The notes beneath the pieces were generated by a model. It was not told where the DNA came from and ran no database searches. It saw nothing but the letters and a program-made list of their open reading frames with translations. Made by a program: the position numbers and the translations under genes. From contig CAIZQH010000003.1 in assembly GCA_903935095.1 (NCBI GenBank), positions 246,578 through 310,577 on the forward strand: a stretch of 64,000 nt of DNA. Reading direction: 5' to 3'. Source of the DNA: an uncultured Flavobacteriales bacterium (GTDB lineage Bacteria > Bacteroidota > Bacteroidia > Flavobacteriales_D > Crocinitomicaceae). Positions 28,540 to 37,636 of this stretch are shown one piece after another. Every line of letters begins with the position of its first letter. The first letter of the stretch is position 1.

Positions 28540-29901
28540 TTACATCAATTGGGCTAAAAATACAGCAATACCTGAAAAATAGCCAATTGCAGCCAATAGG
28601 GTGATGCGTTTTAAATACCAGAAAAAGGAAATTTTCTCCATTCCCATAGCCACGACTCCGGCTGCAGATCCAATAATGAGCATGGATCCACCAGTACCGG
28701 CGGCATAGGCAATGAAATGCCATATTTCATGATCTAAACCAAATTGGAACATCCCCATGGATGCAGCGACAATTGGAACGTTGTCAATGATAGCTGAGGC
28801 GACACCGAGTAAGGTAACAAACAAATTCACATCCATGCTTTCTTGAATTTGCACTCCAAATCCGTAAATCATTCCCATGGACTCCATTGCGGCAATGGTC
28901 ATCAGAATTCCTAAAAAGAAAAGAATACTTGGTAGTTCAATTTTCGTTAGCGCCTTAAATGTTGGACTTGTGTGTGAAGGAGTCGCGTTCATATCCGTCA
29001 ACGAAAATGCACGTTTACTGATGATTTCTGCAATAATGGAAATTAGTCCTAAGGAAAACATCATTCCCATGTAAGGTGGTAAATGTGTTGTCATTTTAAT
29101 AATGGGTACAAGGATGATCAGAAATAATCCAAGTGCCAAGATGATGACGCTTTGTTTTTTCGTTTTTTCTTTTGGATTTATATGTTGAATTGTTCCTTTA
29201 AACGCCTTCATTTTTGATGCAATAACTAAAGGAACAAGGAGTGATACAATTGCGGGTAAAAAAAGATGAGTAATGAGACTTCCAGCATTCACTTTATGGT
29301 TCATCCACAACATCGTTGTCGTTACATCTCCTATTGGAGACCATGCACCGCCAGAATTTGCGGCGATAATGATAAATCCAGCATACCATTTTCGTAAGTC
29401 GGAATCGGTAACTATTTTTCTGAGAATGCTGATGAGAACAATTGTTGCGGTTAAATTATCGATCAATGCGGATAAGAAAAAAGCAAGAATACAAATAACC
29501 CAAAGGAGGGCTAATTTACTTTTTGTTTTTATGAGTGACTTAAAGACCTGAAATCCATCAAAGTGATCAATGATTTCAACGATGGTCATTGCACCGATTA
29601 AAAAGATGAGAATTTCACTGGTCTTCCCAAAATGGTGAAGTAAGGTCGCGTCGATGATTTCGCGCTTTTGTGCGATGGAACCCGTTAATTCAGGAATGCT
29701 CCATTGTCCGCATTTGGGATCTTGAAATAATCCTTGTGCAGGATCTAGCCAAAGTACAATTGAGGGTAAAGCTAGGTACACAATCGTCCATGATAATACC
29801 ATCATGAATAAAGCAGGAACCAACTTGTCGATTTTCAAACTATGCTCCAAAGTAATGGCGACATAGCCGATAAGAAAAACGAAAAGAAGAGAAATAACCA
29901 T
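28540..29901 (-). CDS. nhaD: NhaD-type sodium/proton antiporter
   Basis: Inner-membrane Na+/H+ antiporter of the ion transporter superfamily, with about 12 hydrophobic helices over 453 residues. Motifs typical of NhaD: LIDNLTATIVLISILRK, ANSGGAWSPIGDVTTTMLW and AIIDNVPIVAASMGMF near the end, plus AGTGGSMLIIGSAAGV. It sits 3 bases downstream of the amino acid dehydrogenase and just upstream of folC, forming a mixed-function operon. Sodium extrusion fits a marine or brackish habit but does not prove it. Confidence 0.92.
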   Translation of the reverse strand: MVISLLFVFLIGYVAITLEHSLKIDKLVPALFMMVLSWTIVYLALPSIVLWLDPAQGLFQDPKCGQWSIPELTGSIAQKREIIDATLLHHFGKTSEILIFLIGAMTIVEIIDHFDGFQVFKSLIKTKSKLALLWVICILAFFLSALIDNLTATIVLISILRKIVTDSDLRKWYAGFIIIAANSGGAWSPIGDVTTTMLWMNHKVNAGSLITHLFLPAIVSLLVPLVIASKMKAFKGTIQHINPKEKTKKQSVIILALGLFLIILVPIIKMTTHLPPYMGMMFSLGLISIIAEIISKRAFSLTDMNATPSHTSPTFKALTKIELPSILFFLGILMTIAAMESMGMIYGFGVQIQESMDVNLFVTLLGVASAIIDNVPIVAASMGMFQFGLDHEIWHFIAYAAGTGGSMLIIGSAAGVVAMGMEKISFFWYLKRITLLAAIGYFSGIAVFLAQLM

Positions 29902-29904
29902 GAA

Positions 29905-31134
29905 TTATACGAGTTGTTTTAATGCAATTTCAAATGCCGTTTTGGCGATGTTTGTTTTTGCTTGGTTCAATTGATGAGCTTCTTTCAAAGCAGTGTAAAT
30001 AATGTTACTCGTATCTTCAAAAATTAATTTATCCTCGATTGTTTCTAAGTCGTTGCTCATTAAATAAGCAAAAACACGTGCCATCCCACAGTTTGCAATG
30101 AAATCTGGAATCAGGGATAAGTTCGCATCTGCTTTTTCTGCAATAGGACCGAAGAAAATTTCTTGGTCAGCAAAAGGAACATTTGCTCCAGAGGAGATGA
30201 CTTGAAGTCCTGCAGCCAGAAGTTGGTTTAAATTCTCTTCGGAAAACATGCGACTACCAGCACAAGGAATGAATACATCTGCAGGTGTGCTCCAAATACG
30301 TGCATTAACTTCTTCAAACGAAAGCATTCCATCACTTTTCAATTCGTTTCCATTTTTGGAAAGGAACAATGTTTTCACTTCCTCGAAGCTTAGTCCATCT
30401 TCTTTAATGATCCCACCGACACGGTCGATGATTCCAACTATTTTTGCTCCATTCAAAGCAAGGTAGTAAGCCGCTGCGGACCCAACATTTCCCCATCCTT
30501 GAACAATCACTTTTTTGTCTTTCACATCACCACCCCATAGAGAGAAATAGTGACGAATGGATTCAGATACACCATAACCGGTAATCATATCTGCAACTAC
30601 AAATTTTCTGGATACGTCTGGTGTTAAACTCGCATCTTCAATTACTTTTAGAACACCGCGTTGTAATTGACCAATTCGGTTCATTTTCTGTGCTTCCTTC
30701 GGCTGAAAGTGTCCATTAAAGACACCTTCTTGTGGATGCCAAACACCACAAGATTCCGTGATTGGAATCACTTCGTGAATTTCATCAACGTTTAAATCAC
30801 CACCCGTTCCGTAGTAATTTTTCAATAAAGGACTTACTGCTGCAAACCAACGTTTTAAGACACCTTCTTTTCTTGGGTCTTTCGGATCAAAGTTGATTCC
30901 AGATTTAGCTCCACCAATTGCGGGACCAGCAACCGTAAACTTAACTTCCATGGTTTTTGCTAGGGATTCTACTTCGCGTTTGTCGAGTCCAATACGCATG
31001 CGTGTCCCACCTCCAGCTGCACCTCCTCTTAAGGAGTTAATTACAACCCATCCTTCTGCTTCTGTTTCCGCATCTTTCCACTCAAAAACGATTTCAGGTC
31101 GTTTGTTCTCAAATTTTTGGAGTAATTCTTTCAT
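29905..31134 (-). CDS. Glu/Leu/Phe/Val dehydrogenase family enzyme
   Basis: NAD(P)-dependent oxidative deaminase of 409 residues. The substrate domain has RGGAAGGGTRMRIG and AGPAIGGAKSGINFDPKDPRK, the latter with the catalytic Lys. The nucleotide-binding domain has VIVQGWGNVGSAAAYYLA. The sequence does not tell me which amino acid is used, so leucine, valine or glutamate are all possible. First gene of the operon with nhaD and folC; a TAATTTTG element lies 20 bases upstream (31162-31155). Confidence 0.88.
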   Translation of the reverse strand: MKELLQKFENKRPEIVFEWKDAETEAEGWVVINSLRGGAAGGGTRMRIGLDKREVESLAKTMEVKFTVAGPAIGGAKSGINFDPKDPRKEGVLKRWFAAVSPLLKNYYGTGGDLNVDEIHEVIPITESCGVWHPQEGVFNGHFQPKEAQKMNRIGQLQRGVLKVIEDASLTPDVSRKFVVADMITGYGVSESIRHYFSLWGGDVKDKKVIVQGWGNVGSAAAYYLALNGAKIVGIIDRVGGIIKEDGLSFEEVKTLFLSKNGNELKSDGMLSFEEVNARIWSTPADVFIPCAGSRMFSEENLNQLLAAGLQVISSGANVPFADQEIFFGPIAEKADANLSLIPDFIANCGMARVFAYLMSNDLETIEDKLIFEDTSNIIYTALKEAHQLNQAKTNIAKTAFEIALKQLV

Positions 31135-31154
31135 TTCTTTCGTTGTATAGGATG

Positions 31155-31162
31155 CAAAATTA
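31155..31162 (-). promoter_or_regulatory. Possible promoter -7 element of the dehydrogenase-nhaD-folC operon
   Basis: Minus-strand TAATTTTG, 20 bases before the dehydrogenase ATG. No clear -33 TTG. Confidence 0.45.
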
Positions 31163-31218
31163 GGAAAATGGTCCTTACCCTGCCGGATTTTCCATTTATT
31201 TTCAAACAGTTTGTTGAC

Positions 31219-32280
31219 TTATTGCGCACGATGATATACACCTGTACATAGTTCCATATGTGCGCCGGTTACACTGGGTACATTGGTGCTTTCGCCGCGT
31301 AAATGCCTTGCACCTAAAAAAGCAAAAACAATCGCTTCTTTAAAATCGATGAGTTCTTGAGCAGGAATCAAGCAATTCCCAGAAAAATGTGCACGAAGTC
31401 TTTCTAGAAAGTAGGAATTCTTTGTCCCTCCACCTGTCATAAAAACGGAGGATATTTGTTCATCGTTTAGTATTTTTGACACTTGAATCGCGACATGTTC
31501 CGTGTGCGTACAAAGCAAATCCTCTAGCTTATAATCCGATGTTAATAGTGGCATATATTGTTCATGAAGCCATTCTACACCGAGCGATTTTGGAGCTACC
31601 TTAGAATAATAGGGGAGTGCGTTTAATTCATCGAGTAATGCTTGATTCATCACCCCTGACTTTGCGAGTTCGCCGCCTTCATCGTAGGTCTTGCCGATTT
31701 TTTGCATGAGCAAATTGGAAGGTAAATTAGCAGGGGAAATATCAAAGGCCTGAATGATGCCATTCTTTTTAAAACTCATGTTTGAAAATCCACCAAGATT
31801 TAAGAATGCGTCCGCCTTATCCCCAAACAAATGAAAGTCCCCAATTGGCACTAATGGCGCACCTTGTCCACCAGCGATGACATCTAAACTGCGAAAATCG
31901 TTGATGACAGGTATCCCCGTTTGATAGGCCATTGTGGATCCACAACCAATTTGCAACGTAAATCCAAGATGAGGTTGGTGATAAACGGTATGTCCATGAG
32001 AAGCAATAGCAGCTATCTGACTTTTTGAAATGTGCTGTTCACTTAAAAACTTCAGGACCATTTCAGCAAAACAAACACCCAGTTCTTTGTCAAAAAGTTG
32101 GAGTTCTTCCGCGGACAAATCCGTAACACGATGAAGTTTATCCAAAAGAGCATTTGGGTAGCTAACTGTTTGATAATGTAGTAGTTCAAACTCAATTTTA
32201 TCATCTTGAAATTCAAAGGAAACATGAGCAATATCTAAGCCGTCGAGTGAGGTCCCAGACATCAAGCCCAGAATCTCCAT
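31219..32280 (-). CDS. anmK: Anhydro-N-acetylmuramic acid kinase
   Basis: Opens the 1,6-anhydro ring of recycled MurNAc and phosphorylates it, part of cell-wall recycling. The ATG at 32280 gives MEILGLMSGTSLDGLDIA, the family N-terminus; in-frame ATGs at 32295 and 32304 are alternatives. It has 353 residues with GHTVYHQP, QIGCGSTMAYQTGIPVINDFRSLDVIAGGQGAPL, LNLGGFSN and MTGGGTKNSYF of the actin-like ATPase fold. It diverges from the acyl-CoA dehydrogenase gene. Confidence 0.93.
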   Translation of the reverse strand: MEILGLMSGTSLDGLDIAHVSFEFQDDKIEFELLHYQTVSYPNALLDKLHRVTDLSAEELQLFDKELGVCFAEMVLKFLSEQHISKSQIAAIASHGHTVYHQPHLGFTLQIGCGSTMAYQTGIPVINDFRSLDVIAGGQGAPLVPIGDFHLFGDKADAFLNLGGFSNMSFKKNGIIQAFDISPANLPSNLLMQKIGKTYDEGGELAKSGVMNQALLDELNALPYYSKVAPKSLGVEWLHEQYMPLLTSDYKLEDLLCTHTEHVAIQVSKILNDEQISSVFMTGGGTKNSYFLERLRAHFSGNCLIPAQELIDFKEAIVFAFLGARHLRGESTNVPSVTGAHMELCTGVYHRAQ

Positions 32281-32321
32281 TTTATTCCTATTCATTTCTT
32301 TCATGCTTGGCAGAATTCGAT

Positions 32322-32339
32322 TATTTTTGTTCAAAATTA
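32322..32339. promoter_or_regulatory. Back-to-back -7 elements for anmK and acyl-CoA dehydrogenase
   Basis: Plus-strand TATTTTTG (32322-32329) points to the dehydrogenase, and minus-strand TAATTTTG (32339-32332) points to anmK. They stand 2 bases apart and face outward from overlapping DNA, so the two promoters probably compete. Confidence 0.45.
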
Positions 32340-32353
32340 AAAAATCAATCAAC

Positions 32354-33496
32354 ATGAATTTTGAATTGACGGAAGAACAACTCGCGGTTAAGGAAGCAGC
32401 AAGAGATTTTGCACAAAACATTTTGAAGCCCGGAGTGATAGACAGAGATAATAATCAGCGTTTTCCAGCTGAAGAAATCAAGCAACTAGCTGAATTAGGC
32501 TTTATGGGAATGATGGTTGATCCGAAATACGGCGGTAGCGGGATGGATACTATGTCCTATGTTGTAGCAATGGAAGAAATCTCTAAAGTAGATGCTTCTG
32601 CATCTGTTTGTATGTCCGTGAATAATTCATTGGTTTGTTGGGGATTGGAGAAATATGGTTCGGAAGAACAAAAACAAACCTTTCTCGTTCCGTTAGCAAC
32701 TGGAGAAAAAATCGGTGCGTTCTGTTTATCGGAGCCAGAAGCTGGATCTGATGCGACTTCGCAGCGCACAACGGCGATTGATATGGGAGATCATTATTTG
32801 TTGAATGGCACAAAAAACTGGATAACAAACGGTTCATCTGCATCAACTTACTTAGTGATTGCACAAACAAATGTTGAGCTTGGACATAAAGGAATCAATG
32901 CCTTGATCATCGAAAGAGGCATGGAAGGATTCATCGTTGGAGCGAAGGAAGATAAAATGGGAATTCGCGGAAGTGACACGCATACATTGTTGTTCAACGA
33001 TGTGAAAGTCCCTAAAGCAAATCGCATTGGGGAAGACGGATTTGGATTTACCTTTGCGATGAAAGTATTGAGCGGTGGTCGAATCGGTATTGCAGCACAA
33101 GCCTTAGGTATTGCAGCAGGTGGATTTGAGTTGGCATTAGCCTATTCAAAAGAACGCAAGGCATTTGGTAAAGAAATTTATAAACACCAAGCAATTGCGT
33201 TCAAATTGGCTGATATGGCAACAGAGATTGAGGCGGCACGTTTACTGGTGTATCGATCAGCTGCGGACAAAGATGCCGGCAGAAATTACGACCAATCCAG
33301 TGCAATGGCGAAATTGTATGCATCGAAAGTAGCGATGGAACAAACCGTTGAGGCGGTTCAGATTCACGGTGGATATGGATTCGTGAAAGAATACCACGTT
33401 GAGCGTTTAATGCGTGATGCGAAAATCACACAGATATATGAAGGAACTTCTGAGGTTCAGAAAATCGTTATTTCTCGTGGATTATTAGCTGATTAA
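32354..33496 (+). CDS. Acyl-CoA dehydrogenase
   Basis: FAD-dependent dehydrogenase for short- or medium-chain acyl-CoAs, used in beta-oxidation or amino acid breakdown. The ATG at 32354 (MNFELTEEQLAVKEAARDFA) is the family start. It has 380 residues: GAFCLSEPEAGSDA (FAD/substrate), NGTKNWITNG, GGRIGIAAQALGIA and QIHGGYGFVKEYHVERLMRDAKITQIYEGTSEVQ, where the Glu of YEGTSE is the catalytic base. The exact chain length is not readable. Its stop overlaps the start of the 3-hydroxyanthranilate dioxygenase gene as TAATG. Confidence 0.93.
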   Translation: MNFELTEEQLAVKEAARDFAQNILKPGVIDRDNNQRFPAEEIKQLAELGFMGMMVDPKYGGSGMDTMSYVVAMEEISKVDASASVCMSVNNSLVCWGLEKYGSEEQKQTFLVPLATGEKIGAFCLSEPEAGSDATSQRTTAIDMGDHYLLNGTKNWITNGSSASTYLVIAQTNVELGHKGINALIIERGMEGFIVGAKEDKMGIRGSDTHTLLFNDVKVPKANRIGEDGFGFTFAMKVLSGGRIGIAAQALGIAAGGFELALAYSKERKAFGKEIYKHQAIAFKLADMATEIEAARLLVYRSAADKDAGRNYDQSSAMAKLYASKVAMEQTVEAVQIHGGYGFVKEYHVERLMRDAKITQIYEGTSEVQKIVISRGLLAD

Positions 33497-34041
33497 TGAA
33501 TGAAAAACAATTGGATATGTTAGCTCCTTTTAACCTACAAAAGTGGATCGATGAAAACAGAGATTTACTGAAGCCACCAGTGTCCAACAAGAACTTGTAC
33601 AAAGAGGCAGGTGATTTTATTGTCATGGTTGTTGCTGGTCCGAATGCCAGAAAGGACTATCATTTTAATGAAAGTGAGGAGTTATTTTTCCAAATTGAAG
33701 GAGATATTCTGGTGCGTGTTCAAGAAAATGGGCAAGCGAAAGAAATCATCATCAAAGAAGGGGAGATGTTTTTACTTCCATCGAATACACCTCATTCGCC
33801 TGTTCGAGGAGCGAATACGATTGGATTGGTCATTGAACGCGTCCGCAAAGGAAGCGATTTACAAGATGGACTCATGTGGTTTTGTGAAAAATGCAACCAC
33901 CATTTGAAAACGTATCGTTTTCCCTTAGAAAATATTGAAAGTGACTTTATTCCTCGTTTTAAAGAGTTCTATGGCTCAGAAGAAATGAGAACATGTGACA
34001 ACTGTGCACATGTGATGGAAGTCGATCCGAAATTCGTTTAG
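33496..34041 (+). CDS. nbaC: 3-hydroxyanthranilate 3,4-dioxygenase
   Basis: Fe(II) cupin enzyme that opens 3-hydroxyanthranilate on the way from tryptophan to quinolinate and NAD. It has 181 residues. Expected iron ligands are His56, Glu62 and His100 (DYHFNESEE; LPSNTPHSP), at the same mutual spacing as in the bacterial enzyme. The C-terminal rubredoxin-like metal site is complete: Cys130/Cys133 (FCEKC) and Cys167/Cys170 (TCDNC). Translation is coupled to the acyl-CoA dehydrogenase. A kynurenine 3-monooxygenase of the same pathway lies at the right edge of the window. Confidence 0.95.
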   Translation: MNEKQLDMLAPFNLQKWIDENRDLLKPPVSNKNLYKEAGDFIVMVVAGPNARKDYHFNESEELFFQIEGDILVRVQENGQAKEIIIKEGEMFLLPSNTPHSPVRGANTIGLVIERVRKGSDLQDGLMWFCEKCNHHLKTYRFPLENIESDFIPRFKEFYGSEEMRTCDNCAHVMEVDPKFV

Positions 34042-34053
34042 AAATCCCTTTAT

Positions 34054-34485
34054 TTATTGTGGTTGGTAGGTGTAGCGGAAAGACTCTCCGGTTTGGAAGA
34101 TATCCTCTACAATCACTAATTCTTTATTTCGCAACTCCTTGATGCTATATTCATGCGTTGGTTTTGTGGTCGTATCTTCATAGAAATATAAGGTCGCGTC
34201 TTTGTCAACAAGTTCCCACCGTCCATTAGTATAATCGCCTTGTATTTGTCCAAGCGCATTGTACGTTTTTGACATGGAATACGTTCCGTCTTTATCAATG
34301 CTCAGTTTCGTTGTAAAATCGACATTTAACACATTGTTACCATTCAGTGTATAGCCCTTCAATTCCCAGTCATTACACAAACGTGCTTTTCTTGTTAACA
34401 TGGAAAAATTAGGTCCTTCACTGTATTTGTTGCAGGAAGAAAAGATCAAAGTCGAGATAAAAAGGGCTGCAAGTACAATTCTCAT
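34054..34485 (-). CDS. Lipocalin-like lipoprotein
   Basis: Small lipoprotein of 143 residues. The lipobox is LIFSSC (Cys18). The rest is a chain of short beta strands: ARLCNDWELKGYTLNG, KLSIDKDGTYSMSKTYNALG, GRWELVDKDATLYFYED and LVIVEDI, the pattern of the lipocalin-like domains common in Bacteroidota. The ligand is unknown. It converges on the dioxygenase gene and diverges from the metal-binding lipoprotein gene. Confidence 0.7.
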   Translation of the reverse strand: MRIVLAALFISTLIFSSCNKYSEGPNFSMLTRKARLCNDWELKGYTLNGNNVLNVDFTTKLSIDKDGTYSMSKTYNALGQIQGDYTNGRWELVDKDATLYFYEDTTTKPTHEYSIKELRNKELVIVEDIFQTGESFRYTYQPQ

Positions 34486-34500
34486 GATTCAGTTTTTTTT

Positions 34501-34508
34501 CAAATGTA
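34501..34508 (-). promoter_or_regulatory. -7 element of the lipocalin-like gene
   Basis: Minus-strand TACATTTG, 15 bases before the ATG. No convincing -33 TTG. Confidence 0.45.
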
Positions 34509-34541
34509 CTAAACAAACCGCAATTTTCAGCATAAACTTCG

Positions 34542-34549
34542 TAATTTTG
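34542..34549 (+). promoter_or_regulatory. -7 element of the heavy-metal-domain gene, probably leaderless
   Basis: TAATTTTG ends 4 bases before the ATG at 34554, placing the transcript start at the start codon. Confidence 0.5.
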
Positions 34550-34553
34550 TAGA

Positions 34554-34919
34554 ATGAAAACGCTATCCTATTTCGTGCTTATTGCCTTGCTTTTTTCTTG
34601 TCAAGAAACGAGTGAAAAGTCAAAGCCACTATCTGTTAAAAAAACAAAGACCATTGAAGTTCAGGCGAATAGCCAGGCGGACTTTGCGGTTGAAGGAATG
34701 GTTTGCCAAATGGGTTGTGGAGGTTCTATTCGAAAAGAACTGAAAATGACCGGTGCGGTAGAACGGGTTGAAGTGAACTTTATCGAGGAACAAAAGGAGC
34801 AAATTGTTCATATTCAGTTCGATTCCACTTTGATATCTACGCAAAAAATCTCCTCGATTTTAAATTCCATCAATGATCGGCAATTTAAAGCAAAAGTGAT
34901 TTCTAAAAAAGCGATATAA
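34554..34919 (+). CDS. Lipoprotein with a heavy-metal-associated (HMA) domain
   Basis: Small exported protein of 121 residues. The lipobox is ALLFSC with Cys16. A single HMA-like fold runs from about residue 43: FAVEGMVCQMGCGGSIRKEL, VERVEVNFIEEQKEQIVHIQFD and INDRQFKAKV. The metal motif is CQMGC (Cys51, Cys55), one residue longer than the classical CxxC. It may bind or buffer copper-like ions in the periplasm. Its stop overlaps the ATG of the following hydrolase (TAATG). Confidence 0.82.
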   Translation: MKTLSYFVLIALLFSCQETSEKSKPLSVKKTKTIEVQANSQADFAVEGMVCQMGCGGSIRKELKMTGAVERVEVNFIEEQKEQIVHIQFDSTLISTQKISSILNSINDRQFKAKVISKKAI

Positions 34920-35680
34920 TGGATTTGTATTATCGCGAGATGGGGGAGGGACAGCCCTTAGTGATTTTACATGGTCTTTTCGGGTTTTCTGATAATTGGC
35001 AAACGCAAGCAAAGAAATTTTCCGAATATTACCGCGTCATCTTGGTGGATTTAAGAAACCACGGACATTCCCCATGGTCTTCAGATTTTTCTTATCCAAT
35101 CATGGTGGAAGATCTTCTCGGTTTATTTCAAAAGTTATCATTGCAGCAGGTTATTTTACTTGGACATTCAATGGGTGGAAAAGTTGTGATGCACTTTACG
35201 CAGAGATACCCGGAATACGTCCAAAAACAGATTGTGGTGGACATGGGAGTGAAATCTTACCCAATGCATCACCAACATATTCTGGAGGCCTTTAATCGCA
35301 TTGATTTAAATAAGTTGTCCGCGCGAAGTGAAGCTGAAGCAATATTGAAACAGTTTATCGAATCGGAGGGCGTTCGGCAATTTCTATTGAAAAACCTTTA
35401 TTGGAAGGAAAAAGGGAAACTTTCTTGGCGTGTTAATTTTCCCGTGTTGGAAGCAGCAATGCCAGAAATCTTACGAGCACTTCCTGAAAAGGAGGTATTG
35501 ATTACTACCTTGTTTATTCGCGGAGCTTTGTCCAATTATATTTTGGATGAAGACATACCTGTCCTAGAATCCTATTTTCCGGACTCAACGTTAGTGAGCA
35601 TCGAAAATGCTGGACACTGGGTTCATGCGGAAGCACCAGATGCATTTGTCGATTGTGTTCTTGGATTTTGTTTGAGATAA
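34919..35680 (+). CDS. Alpha/beta hydrolase, YbfF-like esterase
   Basis: Alpha/beta-hydrolase of 253 residues with no signal peptide. The oxyanion region is VILHGLFGFSDNW, the nucleophile elbow LGHSMGGK with Ser84, and the catalytic His is in ENAGHWVHAEAP (about residue 234). The LRNHGHSPW motif fits the YbfF/acyl-CoA-thioesterase-like group. The substrate is unknown. It is translationally coupled to the HMA lipoprotein and followed by a terminator. Confidence 0.85.
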   Translation: MDLYYREMGEGQPLVILHGLFGFSDNWQTQAKKFSEYYRVILVDLRNHGHSPWSSDFSYPIMVEDLLGLFQKLSLQQVILLGHSMGGKVVMHFTQRYPEYVQKQIVVDMGVKSYPMHHQHILEAFNRIDLNKLSARSEAEAILKQFIESEGVRQFLLKNLYWKEKGKLSWRVNFPVLEAAMPEILRALPEKEVLITTLFIRGALSNYILDEDIPVLESYFPDSTLVSIENAGHWVHAEAPDAFVDCVLGFCLR

Positions 35681-35683
35681 AAA

Positions 35684-35707
35684 AAACCGCCCATTTCTGA
35701 GCGGTTT
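35684..35707. terminator. Terminator between hydrolase and T9SS cargo gene
   Basis: AAACCGC and GCGGTTT form a stem with a 10-base loop; an A run precedes it, so it can act for both converging genes. Confidence 0.7.
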
Positions 35708-35730
35708 CCCAATTAATTCATTCTTAGTTC

Positions 35731-37569
35731 TTAGTGTTGAACGATGAATTTACGTGTTTCAACAGTTGATCCATTTGTGAGGATTACTGTGTACATTCCG
35801 TTTGTTAATGCTGCAGTATTGAACGCTGTAGTTACACCGTTTACTGTTTGATTCGCAACAACTTTTCCGGTCAAGTCAATGATTTCAATTGAACCTTCTG
35901 TCATGTTGCTTTCAATCGTAACCACATCAGAAGATGGGTTCGGGTAAACAGAAAGAGATGTAGAGGTAGCGTTTTCTGACAATCCAACGGAAGCGTCATC
36001 AGTAAAACGAACCATGATTGCTCCTGGGCTTGATAAACTGAAAGGATCTACGTCTAAATTTGCATAACCTAGTACGGAACCTTCGTACGTGTTTTGAGCC
36101 ATTCCAAAGCGTATTGATGTGGTTCCTCCGGTGTGACAAGCAAGCAATAATATATCGTCTCCGGCTGTTAGACCTAATTGGTTGTTAGTAATTGTTGAAC
36201 CATCAGTCCATTTTAATGAGGACCATGTTGAAGCTGTTGAAGTAACATACTTTCTTTCAGTTTCAGCTAAATACGCATAGCTTGTTCCGTCATAAAGGTA
36301 TGCTTCTACCCAATATTCTGCTCCAACTGCTGCGGTTGCCTGAGTTGGTAAATAAATTCTGGCTCCTGTAGTTGTCCAATCGTTGAAAATGTCCATGATG
36401 TTACCGATTTTCAATGGATTTCCTGTATTAGATGTGACGTTACTGATTGCGCCTGTTATAACACCATTATCGCGAGAGTATTCATTAGCGGACAACAACA
36501 TTGAAAGAGATTCGGTGTTGTTTGTTAGATTCGCATCTGTAGGTGTAATGACTGTAGTTAAGTCAATTGTTTTTGTACCGAGTCCAGTTGGAATGTAAGG
36601 TGTTGTAATCGATAAAGAATCTGTAGCAGAAGCATTCATAGAAATGGAAGCACCTGTTTGGTTATAACCACCTGTAGCTGTAGCTTTTAATGCAACTGAA
36701 GCTTGAACTGCACCACCATTGTTATTTGCAAGAGCACCAAATGTTAATCCTGGGAACGAAGATTGAGAATCGTCAATAACAAAGTAGTCTAGACCTTGTG
36801 TAGTGGATATATCTGTTGCTGCGTACCAATTGTACACTTGAACATCATTATCCCAAGCTTCTACTATTCTTACGTTGTCTACACCCCAAAACCAGTCGTA
36901 ATCTCCTGTGTAATGAAAACGAATTTTCACTTGATTAGTCCAATTTCCAGTTCCAATTACCGAAGTGATGTTAATTGTTTCCAATTCACCTGCAGTACAA
37001 TTTGTATTTACTGGAACAACTGATTCAGGATTCGCTTCAAATGCTACCCAATTAGCACCGCCATCGATAGACACCTCAACGAACGTCCCATCATAATAAT
37101 TTCTGTAATATTCGTTAAAACACAAGTAAAGAGCGGAATTTCCAGCTGCAGATAAATCGATATTATTAGCAAATTGAAAATAAGCATCTTGTTGAATATT
37201 TGCTCCCGCATCATCAGAGTTAATTAAAGCAAAATTTCCAGTAGCTGCAGAAAATGTTGCAGGCCATTGGTAATCAACTTGTTGACCAGTGATATTAGCG
37301 GGTAAGGAATTCACAACTACCCAACCTGGGTTGCTTCCCGTTGCATTGGATGTATGTCCTGTACCAAACGTTTGAGTCCAGTTGCTGGCGTTTGTAAAAC
37401 CATCAATCCATAATGTATCACCCTCCGCTTTTTCAATTCCAACAGGAGTTTTTGTTGCTTTCGTAGTGAAAGTTCTATCTGCCATAAAAGATTGTGCATT
37501 GCCAATTACTTTTTGCGAAAAGGAATTAGCCGCTACCATTAGGGCAAATGATAAGTAAATTTTTTTCAT
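35731..37569 (-). CDS. Secreted protein with type IX sorting domain
   Basis: Cargo of the type IX system, 612 residues. The signal peptide is MKKIYLSFALMVAANSFSQ. A jelly-roll/MAM-like domain, about residues 50-240, includes FVEVSIDGGANWVAFE and DYDWFWGVDNVRIVEAW. A beta-rich middle follows. The C-terminal sorting domain starts about residue 535 at LSVYPNPSSDVVTIES and ends in GSTVETRKFIVQ, the type A pattern. No catalytic motif is seen, so adhesion or a structural role is possible. The gene stands alone. Confidence 0.85.
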   Translation of the reverse strand: MKKIYLSFALMVAANSFSQKVIGNAQSFMADRTFTTKATKTPVGIEKAEGDTLWIDGFTNASNWTQTFGTGHTSNATGSNPGWVVVNSLPANITGQQVDYQWPATFSAATGNFALINSDDAGANIQQDAYFQFANNIDLSAAGNSALYLCFNEYYRNYYDGTFVEVSIDGGANWVAFEANPESVVPVNTNCTAGELETINITSVIGTGNWTNQVKIRFHYTGDYDWFWGVDNVRIVEAWDNDVQVYNWYAATDISTTQGLDYFVIDDSQSSFPGLTFGALANNNGGAVQASVALKATATGGYNQTGASISMNASATDSLSITTPYIPTGLGTKTIDLTTVITPTDANLTNNTESLSMLLSANEYSRDNGVITGAISNVTSNTGNPLKIGNIMDIFNDWTTTGARIYLPTQATAAVGAEYWVEAYLYDGTSYAYLAETERKYVTSTASTWSSLKWTDGSTITNNQLGLTAGDDILLLACHTGGTTSIRFGMAQNTYEGSVLGYANLDVDPFSLSSPGAIMVRFTDDASVGLSENATSTSLSVYPNPSSDVVTIESNMTEGSIEIIDLTGKVVANQTVNGVTTAFNTAALTNGMYTVILTNGSTVETRKFIVQH

Positions 37570-37636
37570 AATTAATTAATTTAGTTATTATTAGAGCGAA
37601 TTTAATAAAAATTATTCTGACTACAAATTGTTTCCC

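Noticed and set aside
28538..28723. Extension of folC upstream to 28723
   Set aside because: The added 62 residues overlap nhaD in a different frame and do not resemble folC; the ATG at 28537 gives the standard start.
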